From assembly GCF_900176165.1 (NCBI RefSeq), contig NZ_FWWU01000007.1:62001-126000 (forward strand): a stretch of 64,000 nucleotides of DNA, given 5' to 3'. The position numbers and the translations under genes were made by a program. Below the pieces are notes generated by a model, which worked only from the letters and a program-made list of their open reading frames with translations, was not told where the DNA came from and searched no databases. Below, piece by piece: positions 19,424-28,186 of the stretch (positions are counted from its first letter, which is position 1; each line of letters begins with the position of its first letter). Source of the DNA: Deinococcus hopiensis KR-140 (GTDB lineage Bacteria; Deinococcota; Deinococci; Deinococcales; Deinococcaceae).

Positions 19424-20014
19424 ATGTCGCTTAAAGAATTCTTCCTTCTGTTTCCCTCGCTACTAAGTGGAGTCATAGCAAGCTCAAGCTTCACCATCGA
19501 GGGGCGTCTCGCCCTGCAAGAACGAGCAAAAGGTCAAGTGATTCTTGGACGTCTCACCTCCGATCCACAGCCCAAAAAACAGGCTCAATACCGTATATTG
19601 AGTCAGGCATCTCTGAGCAGCACTGGAAAATTTTTACTTCTCGCGCCACAGTCTATTCCTGCGGACTGGCCATCGTATCCAATTACAAACTGGGCCTGTG
19701 GAAAAGGGATACGTATCAGCGATCCCGAAGCCAAATTTAGTTCCGCAGGTCTTTACTTAGATATGGTAAATGGTGGCGGAACAATAGTTCACACGACCCA
19801 GCATTCCAAAATTGACCAGATTCTCTACTGGTTCTTAACAAAAGAGACTACAATTATAGGACAGTGTGGCAACGACAAATTTGCTCTTCTTTTAAAGAAA
19901 GGCTGGAACTCGGTGAGACAAACCGAGCTCAACAACGGAATCTTATGGTCTGCAGAAAAAAGATATTTTAGACCATTTACTGTACAGTTTTTTGGTGGTA
20001 TAGAGCATAAGTAG
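19424..20014 (+). CDS. Secreted protein of unknown function, AT-rich
   Basis: This 196-residue product starts at ATG 19424 behind CTAGGAGATTA. The N-terminus (MSLKEFFLLFPSLLSGVIAS) is a signal peptide. The rest contains QVILGRLTSDPQPKKQAQYR and two central cysteines (WACGKG, GQCGND) and is not recognised. Its coding sequence is visibly richer in A and T than nearly every other gene here (many AAA, ATT and TTA codons), which suggests acquisition from a different genome. Confidence 0.65.
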   Translation: MSLKEFFLLFPSLLSGVIASSSFTIEGRLALQERAKGQVILGRLTSDPQPKKQAQYRILSQASLSSTGKFLLLAPQSIPADWPSYPITNWACGKGIRISDPEAKFSSAGLYLDMVNGGGTIVHTTQHSKIDQILYWFLTKETTIIGQCGNDKFALLLKKGWNSVRQTELNNGILWSAEKRYFRPFTVQFFGGIEHK

Positions 20015-20206
20015 AATGGGTTTTATACCGACTCCAGCTGAACCATTCTAAAGTCATTCAATCAGAACCAACTTACAAAGCCGCGAAGGAGAGCGAGAAG
20101 GAGAAAAACGGGTTCTGGCCGCCGAATTGGCAAACCAGCCCTCTCTCACTTTGCCAACGAACAGACGGGATTCATTTTAGTAGTATAAAGCAAAAGGAGT
20201 TGGTGC

Positions 20207-20536
20207 ATGCAGTTACGTAATATTCCCTTTGGCACAACCACCTGGTCACACGTTGAACCGACGACTCATCCCGGAGAACACGGAAGTGCTCAGTGGCGAA
20301 CGCAGAACTTTGGCGAGATCCGGGTTCGTTATGTGGAATACACGCCGGGGTATCTTGCTGACCACTGGTGCCGGAAGGGTCATATCCTCCTGGTACTGTC
20401 CGGACAGTTGGACACTGAGCTTGAAGATGGACGTACCTTCACGCTCACAGCCGGCATGAGCTACCAAGTGGCTGATGGAGCGGAAGCGCACCGCTCCTCG
20501 TCTCCTCTGGGCGCAACCCTTTTTATTGTGGACTAG
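20207..20536 (+). CDS. DHCW-motif cupin-fold protein
   Basis: This 109-residue protein starts at ATG 20207 behind AAAAGGAGTTGGTGC. It is a single cupin barrel with the family's ADHWCRKGHILLVLSG stretch (D-H-x-C and downstream His) and the second cupin motif around FTLTAGMSYQVADGAEAHRS. These small cupins usually bind a metal, but their reactions are unknown. It stands alone. Confidence 0.8.
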   Translation: MQLRNIPFGTTTWSHVEPTTHPGEHGSAQWRTQNFGEIRVRYVEYTPGYLADHWCRKGHILLVLSGQLDTELEDGRTFTLTAGMSYQVADGAEAHRSSSPLGATLFIVD

Positions 20537-20846
20537 CTACCCTTGGGCGCAGAAGCCAAGGGCCTGAGCAGGTGGGCCGGATTGCCATACATCATCTGGA
20601 CCTGGTACTTCAAAATTACGCTGTCTCCACTTCCCTTACCAAGCGAAGAGAGTGCAAATCGCCTAGAACCCGAGTTCACCTCCTGGAACTCGGGCAGCTT
20701 TACGGACCTCTAAGAACCGATTGGCGACCGCCAACCTGTCTGCAACGCTGTTGTTCTACCGAACGTCGCATCCGTCTTCGAACTTTCATCCAGCTTCTTT
20801 GCGTAGCAGGGCGTGATCCATCGCTGGGCCGAGCCATACCTGATGG
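20537..20846. other. Intergenic with one strong hairpin
   Basis: About 300 bases without a clear gene. A hairpin at 20669-20694 has the perfect 9-bp stem CCCGAGTTC/GAACTCGGG around an 8-base loop, followed by CAGCTTTA; it could be a weak terminator. The right end is probably further decayed sequence of the broken BTAD gene that ends at 20847. Confidence 0.4.
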
Positions 20847-20890
20847 CTACAGAAACTCCGCGAGGCGATCCCGCGGTGTCGGCCCTTCTA

Positions 20891-21934
20891 TTGATCTCGG
20901 CTTAAGTTTGAGTTGCGAGGAGGCGAGCGGGGAGGCGGGTGTGCCGAACGCGTTGCCAAGCAAGGGGCAGTTTCTTCTTCAGCTCATCAAGGGTGCGGGC
21001 ACAGAAGTTCCCGAGCAGGTGCTGCTTGACGTATGCCCAAACGCGCTCGATGGGATTGAGTTCAGGAGCCTACGGCGGCAGATACACCAGCGAGAGGCGA
21101 GGGGTCTGCTCGACGAAGGCCAAAAGGGCCTTCGTCCGGTGAATACCCGCATTGTCCAAGACGATGACCAAGTCCCCTTGGAGATGCTGGAGAAGGTGCT
21201 TGAAGAAGGCGATGACATCGTCTCCTCGGATCGCGCGTGCTTTGGTGTGCTGAAAAAAGTGCCCTGAAGAGGCGATGGCGCCAATCGTCGAAAGCTTTTC
21301 CCAGTTGGCAGGCAAGGGAACCAGGGGCGTGACGCCCCTGGGCGACCAGGTTCTCCTCTTGACACCCTTGAGGCTGAAGCCCACCTCATCGAGATAGACC
21401 AGCGTGGTCCCCTGGGCCACCTTTTTTTTCGACCTCGGGTCGTACGGTCTCGACCCAAGTCATCACGCGTTTCTCGTCACGCTCCAGGGCTCGGCTCTCC
21501 GGTTTCTGGGGTGTCCAACCCAGTCCGTGCAGCACCTTCCGCACATGGTCGCGGTGATACCAGATCCCCAGCAAGCCCAGCACTTCCCGCACCCGCGGGG
21601 TCGTCCACGTGGGGTCCGCAAAGCCGTGTGCCTGCGGGCCCTCCTGCAGGAGGGCCCGCAACTGTTCGCGCTGCTCCTCGGTCATCTGACGGGGACGTCC
21701 TGTCGACACCGTGGCACTCCAGTGGCCCTGCTTCTTCAGCCGCTCTTTCCACGTCTCCACCGTGCGCAGCGAAATGCCGAAATGATCCGCGATTTCCTGG
21801 TGTTTATGCTGTCCAGCGTTGATCCATTCCAGGGCCGCGAGGCGGCGTTCTTCGAGCTGTGCGCGTGTCCGTTTGGAGGGCATCCATCCAGCCATACCCC
21901 ACAATTCACTCCTCCAAACTTATGCCGGGATCAA
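20891..21934 (-). mobile_element. IS630-family element, copy A
   Basis: This 1044-bp element has ends TTGATCTCGGCTTAAGTTTG on the left and, reverse-complemented, TTGATCCCGGCATAAGTTTG on the right, and is flanked by TA on both sides, as expected for IS630. It is nearly identical to copy B (23164-24209), which lies in the opposite orientation. It is inserted in the second BTAD gene. Confidence 0.93.
20900..21904 (-). pseudogene. IS630 transposase (copy A), split by a poly-A shift and an in-frame TAG
   Basis: Frame 1 from ATG 21904 has the HTH part (QEIADHFGISLRTVETWKER, HGFADPTWTTPRVREVLGLL) and runs into a run of eight A after VRPEVE. The catalytic part lies in the +1 frame: VAQGTTLVYLDEVGFSLKGV (first Asp), LVIVLDNAGIHRTKALLAFV (second Asp). 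Then YLPP is followed by TAG where the family has Tyr, and APELNPIERVWAYVKQHLLG (Glu) completes the domain. Loss of one A would join the two parts. The A8 run is the same in copy B, which suggests transcriptional slippage. The TAG, also shared, should stop the product before the catalytic Glu. Confidence 0.85.
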
Positions 21935-22036
21935 TAACGCCAGGTAAGTTAGGATCCCTACTGTGTTACGCGAAGGCCACCGTAAGACCTCCCCGTTGAC
22001 AGTAATTTTTGGCATTCCCAGCAGTTGCGCGTAGAT

Positions 22037-22396
22037 TCACCCCTAAGCAGAGCTTGTCCTCAAAGGTGGAGTCTAGCGGGTTCAGGACAATGACAAGCCA
22101 ATGACGCCGGCTCCATTAGCCTCATGGCCAATCCAGACCATACCGACGTGCTCAGAAAGGACTTGTATGCCTGAACCCTTGCCTCCCACCAGCGTTGCTT
22201 CGCCCTCCCCTCAAAGTCTGATGAAACGAGACGCTCCGCTCGGCCACCTTTACCAACTCCGCTTTTCCTACAAACGAGCGTTTAACACCGCTGTGCTGGG
22301 TACATGCACCGCAGGCGCTCGAAACCACCGAGTCCAACCCCTGCTCTCTCTGCGCATCCTTCCTGGTCGGGAGCATGGTGGGCTTAGCATGAGCTT
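22037..22396 (+). other. Remnant region before the globin gene
   Basis: This stretch begins just upstream of the lost start codon of the broken BTAD gene, so it should hold that gene's old promoter. A plus-strand frame from an ATG at 22168 (MPEPLPPTSVASPSPQSLMK) runs about 75 codons into repeat R3. It resembles no family I know and seems to be truncated by the repeat. Confidence 0.35.
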
Positions 22397-22522
22397 AAAG
22401 CATTTTTCAAATAGAGGACTCCTTTTTAACCCAGAAGAGCGAGCGAGCTTGGATGAGCATTGGGGAGAATGGAGCCGTGAGGGGTACCCTTCCACTCATA
22501 GCGGAATTCAGGCAAATGCTCT
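22397..22522 (-). repeat. Inverted-repeat element R3, copy 3
   Basis: Read on the minus strand this 126-bp copy starts AGAGCATTTGCCTGAATTCC and ends near AAATGCTTT. It matches copy 1 in length and ends and copy 2 in its interior (GGGTACCCCTCACGGCTCC and the following bases). Confidence 0.8.
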
Positions 22523-22615
22523 AGAAGCTGGGAGTTCCCTACCATTGACAGAAGGGTTTTCAATCCGACCTTCGCCTAGCCTGGATGGCTTCGCACCTTC
22601 ACTTGCGGTGCGCCT

Positions 22616-23053
22616 GTGAGTCCATCTCCTATTCAGATAACCTCACGCCAAATTGCCCTCGTCCGGACAAGCTTAACCCACGCCCTTCCTCACGCTGCCG
22701 CGCTGGCAGAACTGTTCTATGCCCGCCTGTTTGAGCTTGACCCTTCCACCCGCATGCTCTTCCCACCGGACATGAACCGGCAGGGCCGAAAGCTGGTTGA
22801 CATGTTGGACGTTTTTGCTGGTGATCTCACCCGGTGGGAAGTGTTGCGTCCAGCGGCGAGACGGCTGGGAGCACGGCACGCGGACTACGGCGTTCTGGAC
22901 GCTCACTACGGCACGGTAGGTGCAGCCCTGCTCTGGGCGCTAGAGCAAACGCTCGCTGGAAACTTCACGTCAGAGGTGCGGGCTGCCTGGGAAGCGGTCT
23001 ACGTCCTGCTGACCAACGAGATGCGTGAGGGAAGTCGTTTACGCTCCTCTTGA
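22616..23053 (+). CDS. Single-domain globin (flavohaemoglobin-type haem domain)
   Basis: This 145-residue protein uses a GTG start at 22616. The globin fold is recognisable by ALAELFYARLFELDPSTRML, NRQGRKLVDMLDVF (helix E, distal Q56) and LGARHADYGVLDAHYG, where H88 is the proximal haem ligand, equivalent to the K-H-x-S/A motif of flavohaemoglobins. There is no reductase domain. Such proteins bind O2 or NO and usually work in NO detoxification or sensing. The gene sits alone between two inverted IS630 copies. A paralogue is at 37901-38347. Confidence 0.85.
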   Translation: MSPSPIQITSRQIALVRTSLTHALPHAAALAELFYARLFELDPSTRMLFPPDMNRQGRKLVDMLDVFAGDLTRWEVLRPAARRLGARHADYGVLDAHYGTVGAALLWALEQTLAGNFTSEVRAAWEAVYVLLTNEMREGSRLRSS

Positions 23054-23163
23054 TCAGCGTCTAGAAGCTCAGCAGGGAGAACACCGCAGATTCAGAGCGG
23101 TGGGACACCCCTTGCTGGGTGTACTTCTGGCCTGATGTGGCGCAGCAATAAGGGAATGCTCTA

Positions 23164-24209
23164 TTGATCCCGGCATAAGTTTGGAGGAGTGAATTGTGGG
23201 GTATGGCTGGATGGATGCCCTCCAAACGGACACGCGCACAGCTCGAAGAACGCCGCCTCGCGGCCCTGGAATGGATCAACGCTGGACAGCATAAACACCA
23301 GGAAATCGCGGATCATTTCGGCATTTCGCTGCGCACGGTGGAGACGTGGAAAGAGCGGCTGAAGAAGCAGGGCCACTGGAGTGCCACGGTGTCGACAGGA
23401 CGTCCCCGTCAGATGACCGAGGAGCAGCGCGAACAGTTGCGGGCCCTCCTGCAGGAGGGCCCGCAGGCACACGGCTTTGCGGACCCCACGTGGACGACCC
23501 CGCGGGTGCGGGAAGTGCTGGGCTTGCTGGGGATCTGGTATCACCGCGACCATGTGCGGAAGGTGCTGCACGGACTGGGTTGGACACCCCAGAAACCGGA
23601 GAGCCGAGCCCTGGAGCGTGACGAGAAACGCGTGATGACTTGGGTCGAGACCGTACGACCCGAGGTCGAAAAAAAAGGTGGCCCCAGGGGACCACGCTGG
23701 TCTATCTCGATGAGGTGGGCTTCAGCCTCAAGGGTGTCAAGAGGAGAACCTGGTCGCCCAGGGGCGTCACGCCCCTGGTTCCCTTTGCCTGCCAACTGGG
23801 AAAAGCTTTCGACGATTGGCGCCATCGCCTCTTCAGGGCACTTTTTTCAGCACACCAAAGCACGCGCGATCCGAGGAGACGATGTCATCGCCTTCTTCAA
23901 GCACCTTCTCCAGCATCTCCAAGGGGACTTGGTCATCGTCTTGGACAATGCGGGTATTCACCGGACGAAGGCCCTTTTGGCCTTCGTCGAGCAGACCCCT
24001 CGCCTCTCGCTGGTGTATCTGCCGCCGTAGGCTCCTGAACTCAATCCCATCGAGCGCGTTTGGGCATACGTCAAGCAGCACCTGCTCGGGAACTTCTGTG
24101 CCCGCACCCTTGATGAGCTGAAGAAGAAACTGCCCCTTGCTTGGCAACGCGTTCGGCACACCCGCCTCCCCGCTCGCCTCCTCGCAACTCAAACTTAAGC
24201 CGAGATCAA
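23164..24209 (+). mobile_element. IS630-family element, copy B
   Basis: This 1046-bp element has the same ends as copy A but is inverted, and is flanked by TA on both sides. It differs from A by a few indels. Its right end is 4 bp from repeat R2 copy 2. Confidence 0.93.
23194..24205 (+). pseudogene. IS630 transposase (copy B), frame-damaged
   Basis: The N-terminal HTH part from ATG 23194 is identical to copy A. Two extra bases, a C in the GGCCCC run near 23684 and a T in CCCTTTGCC near 23783, shift the frame. About 40 residues carrying the first catalytic Asp (YLDEVGF) are therefore read in the wrong frame before LPANWEKLSTIGAIASSGHF resumes. The same TAG as in copy A follows YLPP, before APELNPIE. 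The A8 run is unchanged. Copy B is therefore more damaged than A. Confidence 0.85.
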
Positions 24210-24213
24210 TAGT

Positions 24214-24335
24214 GGTACTCCGTTGCGTCTGAAAGTGCTGGCGAAGAACACGGGGGATTCCCACCCTTTCCGTACCGCGCTGACCCCAGAAACACGGGCG
24301 CCATCCATCAGGTTCCCGCCAGTCAACGGAGTACC
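24214..24335 (+). repeat. Inverted-repeat element R2, copy 2
   Basis: This 122-bp copy has perfect 12-bp ends, GGTACTCCGTTG and CAACGGAGTACC. The interior is almost identical to copies at 5251 and 61896. Confidence 0.9.
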
Positions 24336-24722
24336 AATAGGTGCTGCGCGCGTCGTCCAGACTTTCTCTGTGACGCGGCAATGACGCCCAACCCTTTAAC
24401 CTTTTTTCGACGTTCGGAACACCTGCTAAAGCCGAGCGCCGTGTCCTCCTGCATCTGAAGTGCATCGTCAGAAAATCGGCAAAGCGCTCCGGATTCCGTA
24501 TCTGCCCTTCGAAGGTTGCTGGTTCGTACAGCTGGCTGCGTCCCCTGGCCACGATGAACAACCGCCGCAAGGGAGTATGGCCCCCAGGAATTCCCCTTCA
24601 TGCCAGTCTGATAGCGAAGAACCGGAGAAAGTTGAGCTGCAATGGGAAAGGACTTCTCCCCCTGGATGGTGCGCTCCGCGCCACCACACAGCAGTTTTCC
24701 CTTGCATGCAAGGAGAGATGTT
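24336..24722. other. Unassigned stretch upstream of the binding-protein gene
   Basis: A minus-strand frame (about 24340-24570, text QLYEPATFEGQIRNPERFAD and KRLKGWASLPRHRESLDDAR) looks protein-like but has no match I recognise. It is open into repeat R2 and is probably a gene remnant. The promoter of the next gene should lie near 24650-24710; no clear -35/-10 pair is visible. Confidence 0.35.
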
Positions 24723-25514
24723 ATGAAACGCAAGAACCAAAGTGTGTTCAACCGGATTGTCGGGCGGTGTGCCCTTACCCTGCTGGCCTGCAGCGCCTTG
24801 GCAACGGCGCAAACGGCTGCCACCACGCCTACCCTGACTGCCGGTCAGTTGACCATCGGCACGGATCCAACGTACGCACCTTTTATTTTCACGCAGGGCA
24901 AGGTACTCACTGGGTTCGAGGTGGAGTTGATGAATGAAGTGGCTCGCCGCCTGCACCTGAAACCCGTGTGGGTCTATCAGCCATTTGACAACCTACTGAT
25001 CGGGCTTTCTCAGCGCCGCTTTGATGTTGTGGTAGGTTCACATGGGATCACTGCCGAACGGCTTAAAGCTGTTGACTTCGCACTCCCGGACTACTGTTCT
25101 GGTGGTGTCATTCTCAGCCGCCCAGGCGGCCCAAGCTCACCGGCTGATTTGAAGGGCAAAGTGGTAGCCGTGCAGGTGGGCACCACCTACTATCAACGGT
25201 TGCGCCAGGTGCCTGGTTTGCAGTCGATCAAGACACTGCCTGGTGATCCCCAGGCACTTCAGCATTTGCTCTCTGGTAGATCCGACGCCTTTGTGACGGA
25301 CCGTTTCGTGGCTCTGGGCGCACAGATGAAATTCTCTGGAGCCAAGCTCCAGGTGGGATCCATGTTGTTCCAGGAACAAATTGGATTTGCGGTACGTAAA
25401 GGAAACACGCGTGTCACGGCTGCAGTCAATTCTGCACTGAAGGGCATTCTCAGCGACGGCACCTACGCTAATCTCTCGCACAAGTATTTCAAAACCGACA
25501 TACGCTGCAAATAA
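24723..25514 (+). CDS. Amino-acid ABC transporter substrate-binding protein
   Basis: This 263-residue protein starts at ATG 24723 behind AAGGAGAGATGTT. A signal peptide (CALTLLACSALATAQT) precedes a family-3 solute-binding fold: LTIGTDPTYAPFIFTQGKVL, GFEVELMNEVARRLHLKP, FDVVVGSHGITAERLKAVDF and KGKVVAVQVGTTYYQRLR. The acidic and Arg residues that usually grip the amino-acid backbone are in the expected region. No permease or ATPase gene follows. The next gene, 18 bp on, encodes a dimethylarginine-hydrolase-like enzyme, so arginine, methylated arginine or citrulline is a reasonable guess for the ligand. Confidence 0.85.
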   Translation: MKRKNQSVFNRIVGRCALTLLACSALATAQTAATTPTLTAGQLTIGTDPTYAPFIFTQGKVLTGFEVELMNEVARRLHLKPVWVYQPFDNLLIGLSQRRFDVVVGSHGITAERLKAVDFALPDYCSGGVILSRPGGPSSPADLKGKVVAVQVGTTYYQRLRQVPGLQSIKTLPGDPQALQHLLSGRSDAFVTDRFVALGAQMKFSGAKLQVGSMLFQEQIGFAVRKGNTRVTAAVNSALKGILSDGTYANLSHKYFKTDIRCK

Positions 25515-25532
25515 GTTGCGGCCTGGAGAACA

Positions 25533-26417
25533 ATGATTCCCTCCCCTCCCCTGTTCCACCAGAGCATGACTGCGCCATTACGCCGAGTACTCGTTCGGCG
25601 TCCAGACGAAGCCTTTGCGGTCGACGATCCTGAACTTTGGCACTACGCCGGGCGGCCTGACCTCACCGCAGCCCAAGCGGAACACGACGCTTTCGTGGAT
25701 ATTCTCCGCTCCTGTGGAGCAGACGTCGTATATCACACGGTCGAACAACCGAACAAAGCAGACGCCATCTTCGTTTACGACCCAGCTCTCATCACCAACG
25801 ACGGTGCCATTCTTCTGAATCCCGGAAAGGCCCTGCGCCAGGGTGAACAGGCAGCTATGGCATGCCAACTGGCCGCATTGGACGTCCCAATCGTCGGCTC
25901 GTTGACGGGGGAGCAACGTGCCGAAGGAGGAGACATGTTCTGGCTCGACCCGAACACACTTGCTGTTGGCCGTACATTTAGAACAAACGACGCTGGGATA
26001 CAGGCACTCTCCTCGCTGCTGCAGCCGCAAGGGATGAAGGTCATGTCCTTTGATCTTCCCGCGTGGGACGGTGAAGACGCCTGCTTACACCTGATGTCCG
26101 TCATCAGTCCCGTAGCCGATGATGCGGCGGTAATCTACCCCCGCTTGTTGCCCGTGGCACTTTGGCAGGAATTGAAGCGGCGAGGCATGCGGCTCATTGA
26201 GGTGCCCGACGCTGAGTTCGCCTCGCAAGGACCGAATGTACTCGCCTTGAATCCCACGACGTGCTTGATGCTCCAGGGGAATCCGGTCACCCAGGCTCGC
26301 CTTCAGGATGCTGGTTTCACCGTTCATACGTACGTAGGAAACGAGTTGTCGCTCAAAGCCGAAGGTGGTCCAACATGCCTGACCAAACCCCTGTTGCGCC
26401 GCACTTCGTTGCCCTAA
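25533..26417 (+). CDS. Dimethylarginine dimethylaminohydrolase-like amidinohydrolase
   Basis: This 294-residue protein is of the arginine-deiminase/amidinotransferase superfamily. Seen in the sequence are the substrate-guanidinium motif EGGD (131-134), the catalytic His in CLHLMSV (H186) and the catalytic Cys near the C-terminus in GGPTCLTKP (C282). DDAH enzymes hydrolyse Nω-methylated arginines to citrulline and methylamines; related members cleave arginine or other guanidino compounds, so exact substrate choice is inferred. It is co-transcribed with the binding protein 18 bp upstream. Confidence 0.8.
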   Translation: MIPSPPLFHQSMTAPLRRVLVRRPDEAFAVDDPELWHYAGRPDLTAAQAEHDAFVDILRSCGADVVYHTVEQPNKADAIFVYDPALITNDGAILLNPGKALRQGEQAAMACQLAALDVPIVGSLTGEQRAEGGDMFWLDPNTLAVGRTFRTNDAGIQALSSLLQPQGMKVMSFDLPAWDGEDACLHLMSVISPVADDAAVIYPRLLPVALWQELKRRGMRLIEVPDAEFASQGPNVLALNPTTCLMLQGNPVTQARLQDAGFTVHTYVGNELSLKAEGGPTCLTKPLLRRTSLP

Positions 26418-26558
26418 TCACGCAGGGGCGCTGAACAGACGTCACCTTCTCATGGTGCGTGTTGTCCGGCATCTCACGCCAGCAATCTGAGCGTTTTGGC
26501 GCGCCCCTGACAGGTGTACCGAGACATCATACGAACCCACCTCGTCCCAGGAGTACCG

Positions 26559-27545
26559 ATGTTCTACGTTCAGTCCACCGCGTTGCCTTCGAGCATGACA
26601 GCCCTTGTCTACGACCAATTTGGTGGGCCTGACGTTCTTGCTCTCCGGAACGTTCCACTCCCTGAGATCGGCCCAAATGAGGTGCTCATGCGCCTCGACG
26701 CCGCTGGTCTTGGGCCTTGGGATACGGAGCTCCGTGAGGGCCGCTGGGCAACTGGCAAAGAACGGTTTCCCCTCATCCCGGGTACCGATGGTGCGGGGTG
26801 CGTCGCTGCTGTTGGCGCCAGTGTCCAGCGTTTTAGCCCCGGTGACCGCGTCTTTGCTTACCGCTTCGCCAATCCGTCGGGAGGTTTTCACGCCCCGTTC
26901 GTCGCCGTTGACGAGGCGTACGTGGCGTTTGTGCCCGATCAACTTGATTCCGTCACGGCTGGCGCCCTGCCCACCGTGGGACTCACAGCCCTTCAAGGCA
27001 TTGAGACCCATCTCGGGGTTCGCGAAGGTGACGACGTCCTTATCCTTGGCGCTACGGGAGGAGTAGGGATCCTGGCCGTTCAGTTCGCGTGTCAAGCGGG
27101 TGCTCGCGTCCTGGCCACCGCCTCAGGTGCGGATGGTGCGGCGCTCGTGGAACGCCTCGGGGCCCACGCTTCCTTTGATCCTCGGCGTGACGATCCCAGG
27201 GAGGCCGCACGCGCTTTCGCCCCCGAAGGTCTCACGGCAGTACTCGCGAACGCTGGTGGCCCAGCTCTTGCACAGATTGCGCAAATCCTTGGGCCCGACG
27301 CGCGTGTCGCCGTTCCCAGTGGTGTTCGTGACCTTCCAGCGTTCGCACCTGGACAACTGAAGGAGTACAGCGCCACAGCTTCGCCCGAAACTTTTGAGCG
27401 TTTGACTACCGCTTGGAAACGCCTGCAGATCATCTTGCCACTGGCCCATGTGTACGAACTCTCACAGGCCCATGCAGCCTTTTCTGCCCTTGAGCGTGGG
27501 GGCGTACGTGGCAAACTCGCCTTCCGCTTCCCTCATCCTCATTAA
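26559..27545 (+). CDS. Zinc-free quinone oxidoreductase (MDR family)
   Basis: This 328-residue protein starts at ATG 26559 behind CCAGGAGTACCG. It has a GroES-like N-terminal domain (LVYDQFGGPDVLALRNVPLP) and a Rossmann domain with the NADPH-binding motif VLILGATGGVGILAVQFACQ at about 168-187. The catalytic zinc ligands of alcohol dehydrogenases are absent. Family members reduce quinones or enones with NADPH. It is followed after 12 bp by a tautomerase gene, with which it likely forms an operon. A broken homologue is at 32156. Confidence 0.85.
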   Translation: MFYVQSTALPSSMTALVYDQFGGPDVLALRNVPLPEIGPNEVLMRLDAAGLGPWDTELREGRWATGKERFPLIPGTDGAGCVAAVGASVQRFSPGDRVFAYRFANPSGGFHAPFVAVDEAYVAFVPDQLDSVTAGALPTVGLTALQGIETHLGVREGDDVLILGATGGVGILAVQFACQAGARVLATASGADGAALVERLGAHASFDPRRDDPREAARAFAPEGLTAVLANAGGPALAQIAQILGPDARVAVPSGVRDLPAFAPGQLKEYSATASPETFERLTTAWKRLQIILPLAHVYELSQAHAAFSALERGGVRGKLAFRFPHPH

Positions 27546-27557
27546 TTGGAGAATTTT

Positions 27558-27953
27558 ATGCCTCACGTCCGTATCTCTCTTCGTCGCCAAAACGGGCCCG
27601 AACACTCCCGCCGCGTATCCCACGCCATCCACCGCGCCCTCACCGAAACGTTTGGCGTACCGCACGACGACTTGATGCAGATTCTGACCGAGCATGACGA
27701 CCACACCTTTATCTATGACCCTGCATACCTGGGCACACCCCGTACCCACCAACTTGTGCTAATTCAGGTGGTGTGTAACCCAGGGCGCACGACGGATGTG
27801 AAACGTGCGTTTTACCAACGGGTTACGGCACTGCTTCAAGAGGAAGCGAACATCGTACCCGACGATGTTGTCATCCAGGTCCTTGAGGTGCCTCGCGAAA
27901 ACTGGAGCTTGAGCGGTGGACGAGTTCAGGGGGAGATCGACGCTGTTTCCTAG
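27558..27953 (+). CDS. Tautomerase-superfamily protein
   Basis: This 131-residue product starts at ATG 27558 behind TTGGAGAATTTT. Met is followed directly by Pro (MPHVRISLRR), and Pro becomes the N-terminal catalytic base after Met removal, the hallmark of 4-oxalocrotonate tautomerase-like enzymes. The text SHAIHRALTETFGVPHDDLM and a second beta-alpha-beta unit fit the longer, fused-subunit members. The substrate is unknown; neighbouring genes suggest aromatic or quinone chemistry. Confidence 0.8.
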   Translation: MPHVRISLRRQNGPEHSRRVSHAIHRALTETFGVPHDDLMQILTEHDDHTFIYDPAYLGTPRTHQLVLIQVVCNPGRTTDVKRAFYQRVTALLQEEANIVPDDVVIQVLEVPRENWSLSGGRVQGEIDAVS

Positions 27954-28186
27954 AGAAGTGTTGGACCACGTCCTGAGTCCAGCCTCTGGTAGTGGTAGCC
28001 CTGCTGTGTACGACAGCATGAGAAAAATTGCAGGGACACCATGCTCAAGGAGTATTGGGGCCACGTCAAATTCCTCTCAGGCAGGTGTCAAAGATAGGAA
28101 ACAGCCTATGATGTGGTTGCGCTCGTCCACGTTCCCATTGCCAGGCTTCTGATACAGCACTGGCTAAAAAGCAGAGGAGATCCAAC

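Larger units (their letters stand above)
20847..22036 (-). pseudogene. Second BTAD-type regulator gene, broken by an IS630 insertion
   Basis: Upstream of the IS (21935-22036, minus strand) the frame reads YAQLLGMPKITVNGEVLRWP, SRNTVGILTYLAL. On the other side (20847-20890) it continues EGPTPRDRLAEFL and then meets TAG. Together these match the N-terminus of the large regulator at 9638-13099 (YVQLLGVPKI, RWPSRKSLGLLAYLAL, EGATLRDRLAELLW). Removing the IS and one TA restores the frame exactly across the junction (LAL-EGPT). The start codon is also lost: the ATG of the paralogue is ATC here, at 22034-22036. Little recognisable sequence survives beyond the TAG. Confidence 0.85.

Noticed and set aside
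20891..24209. A functional composite transposon carrying the globin
   Set aside because: Both transposases are damaged and the left copy is an insertion into a resident BTAD gene with its own TA duplication; no duplication spans the whole unit.
23833..24570. 245-codon minus-strand frame spanning IS630 copy B and repeat R2
   Set aside because: It joins unrelated segments (IS antisense, repeat, unknown remnant), so it is not a gene.
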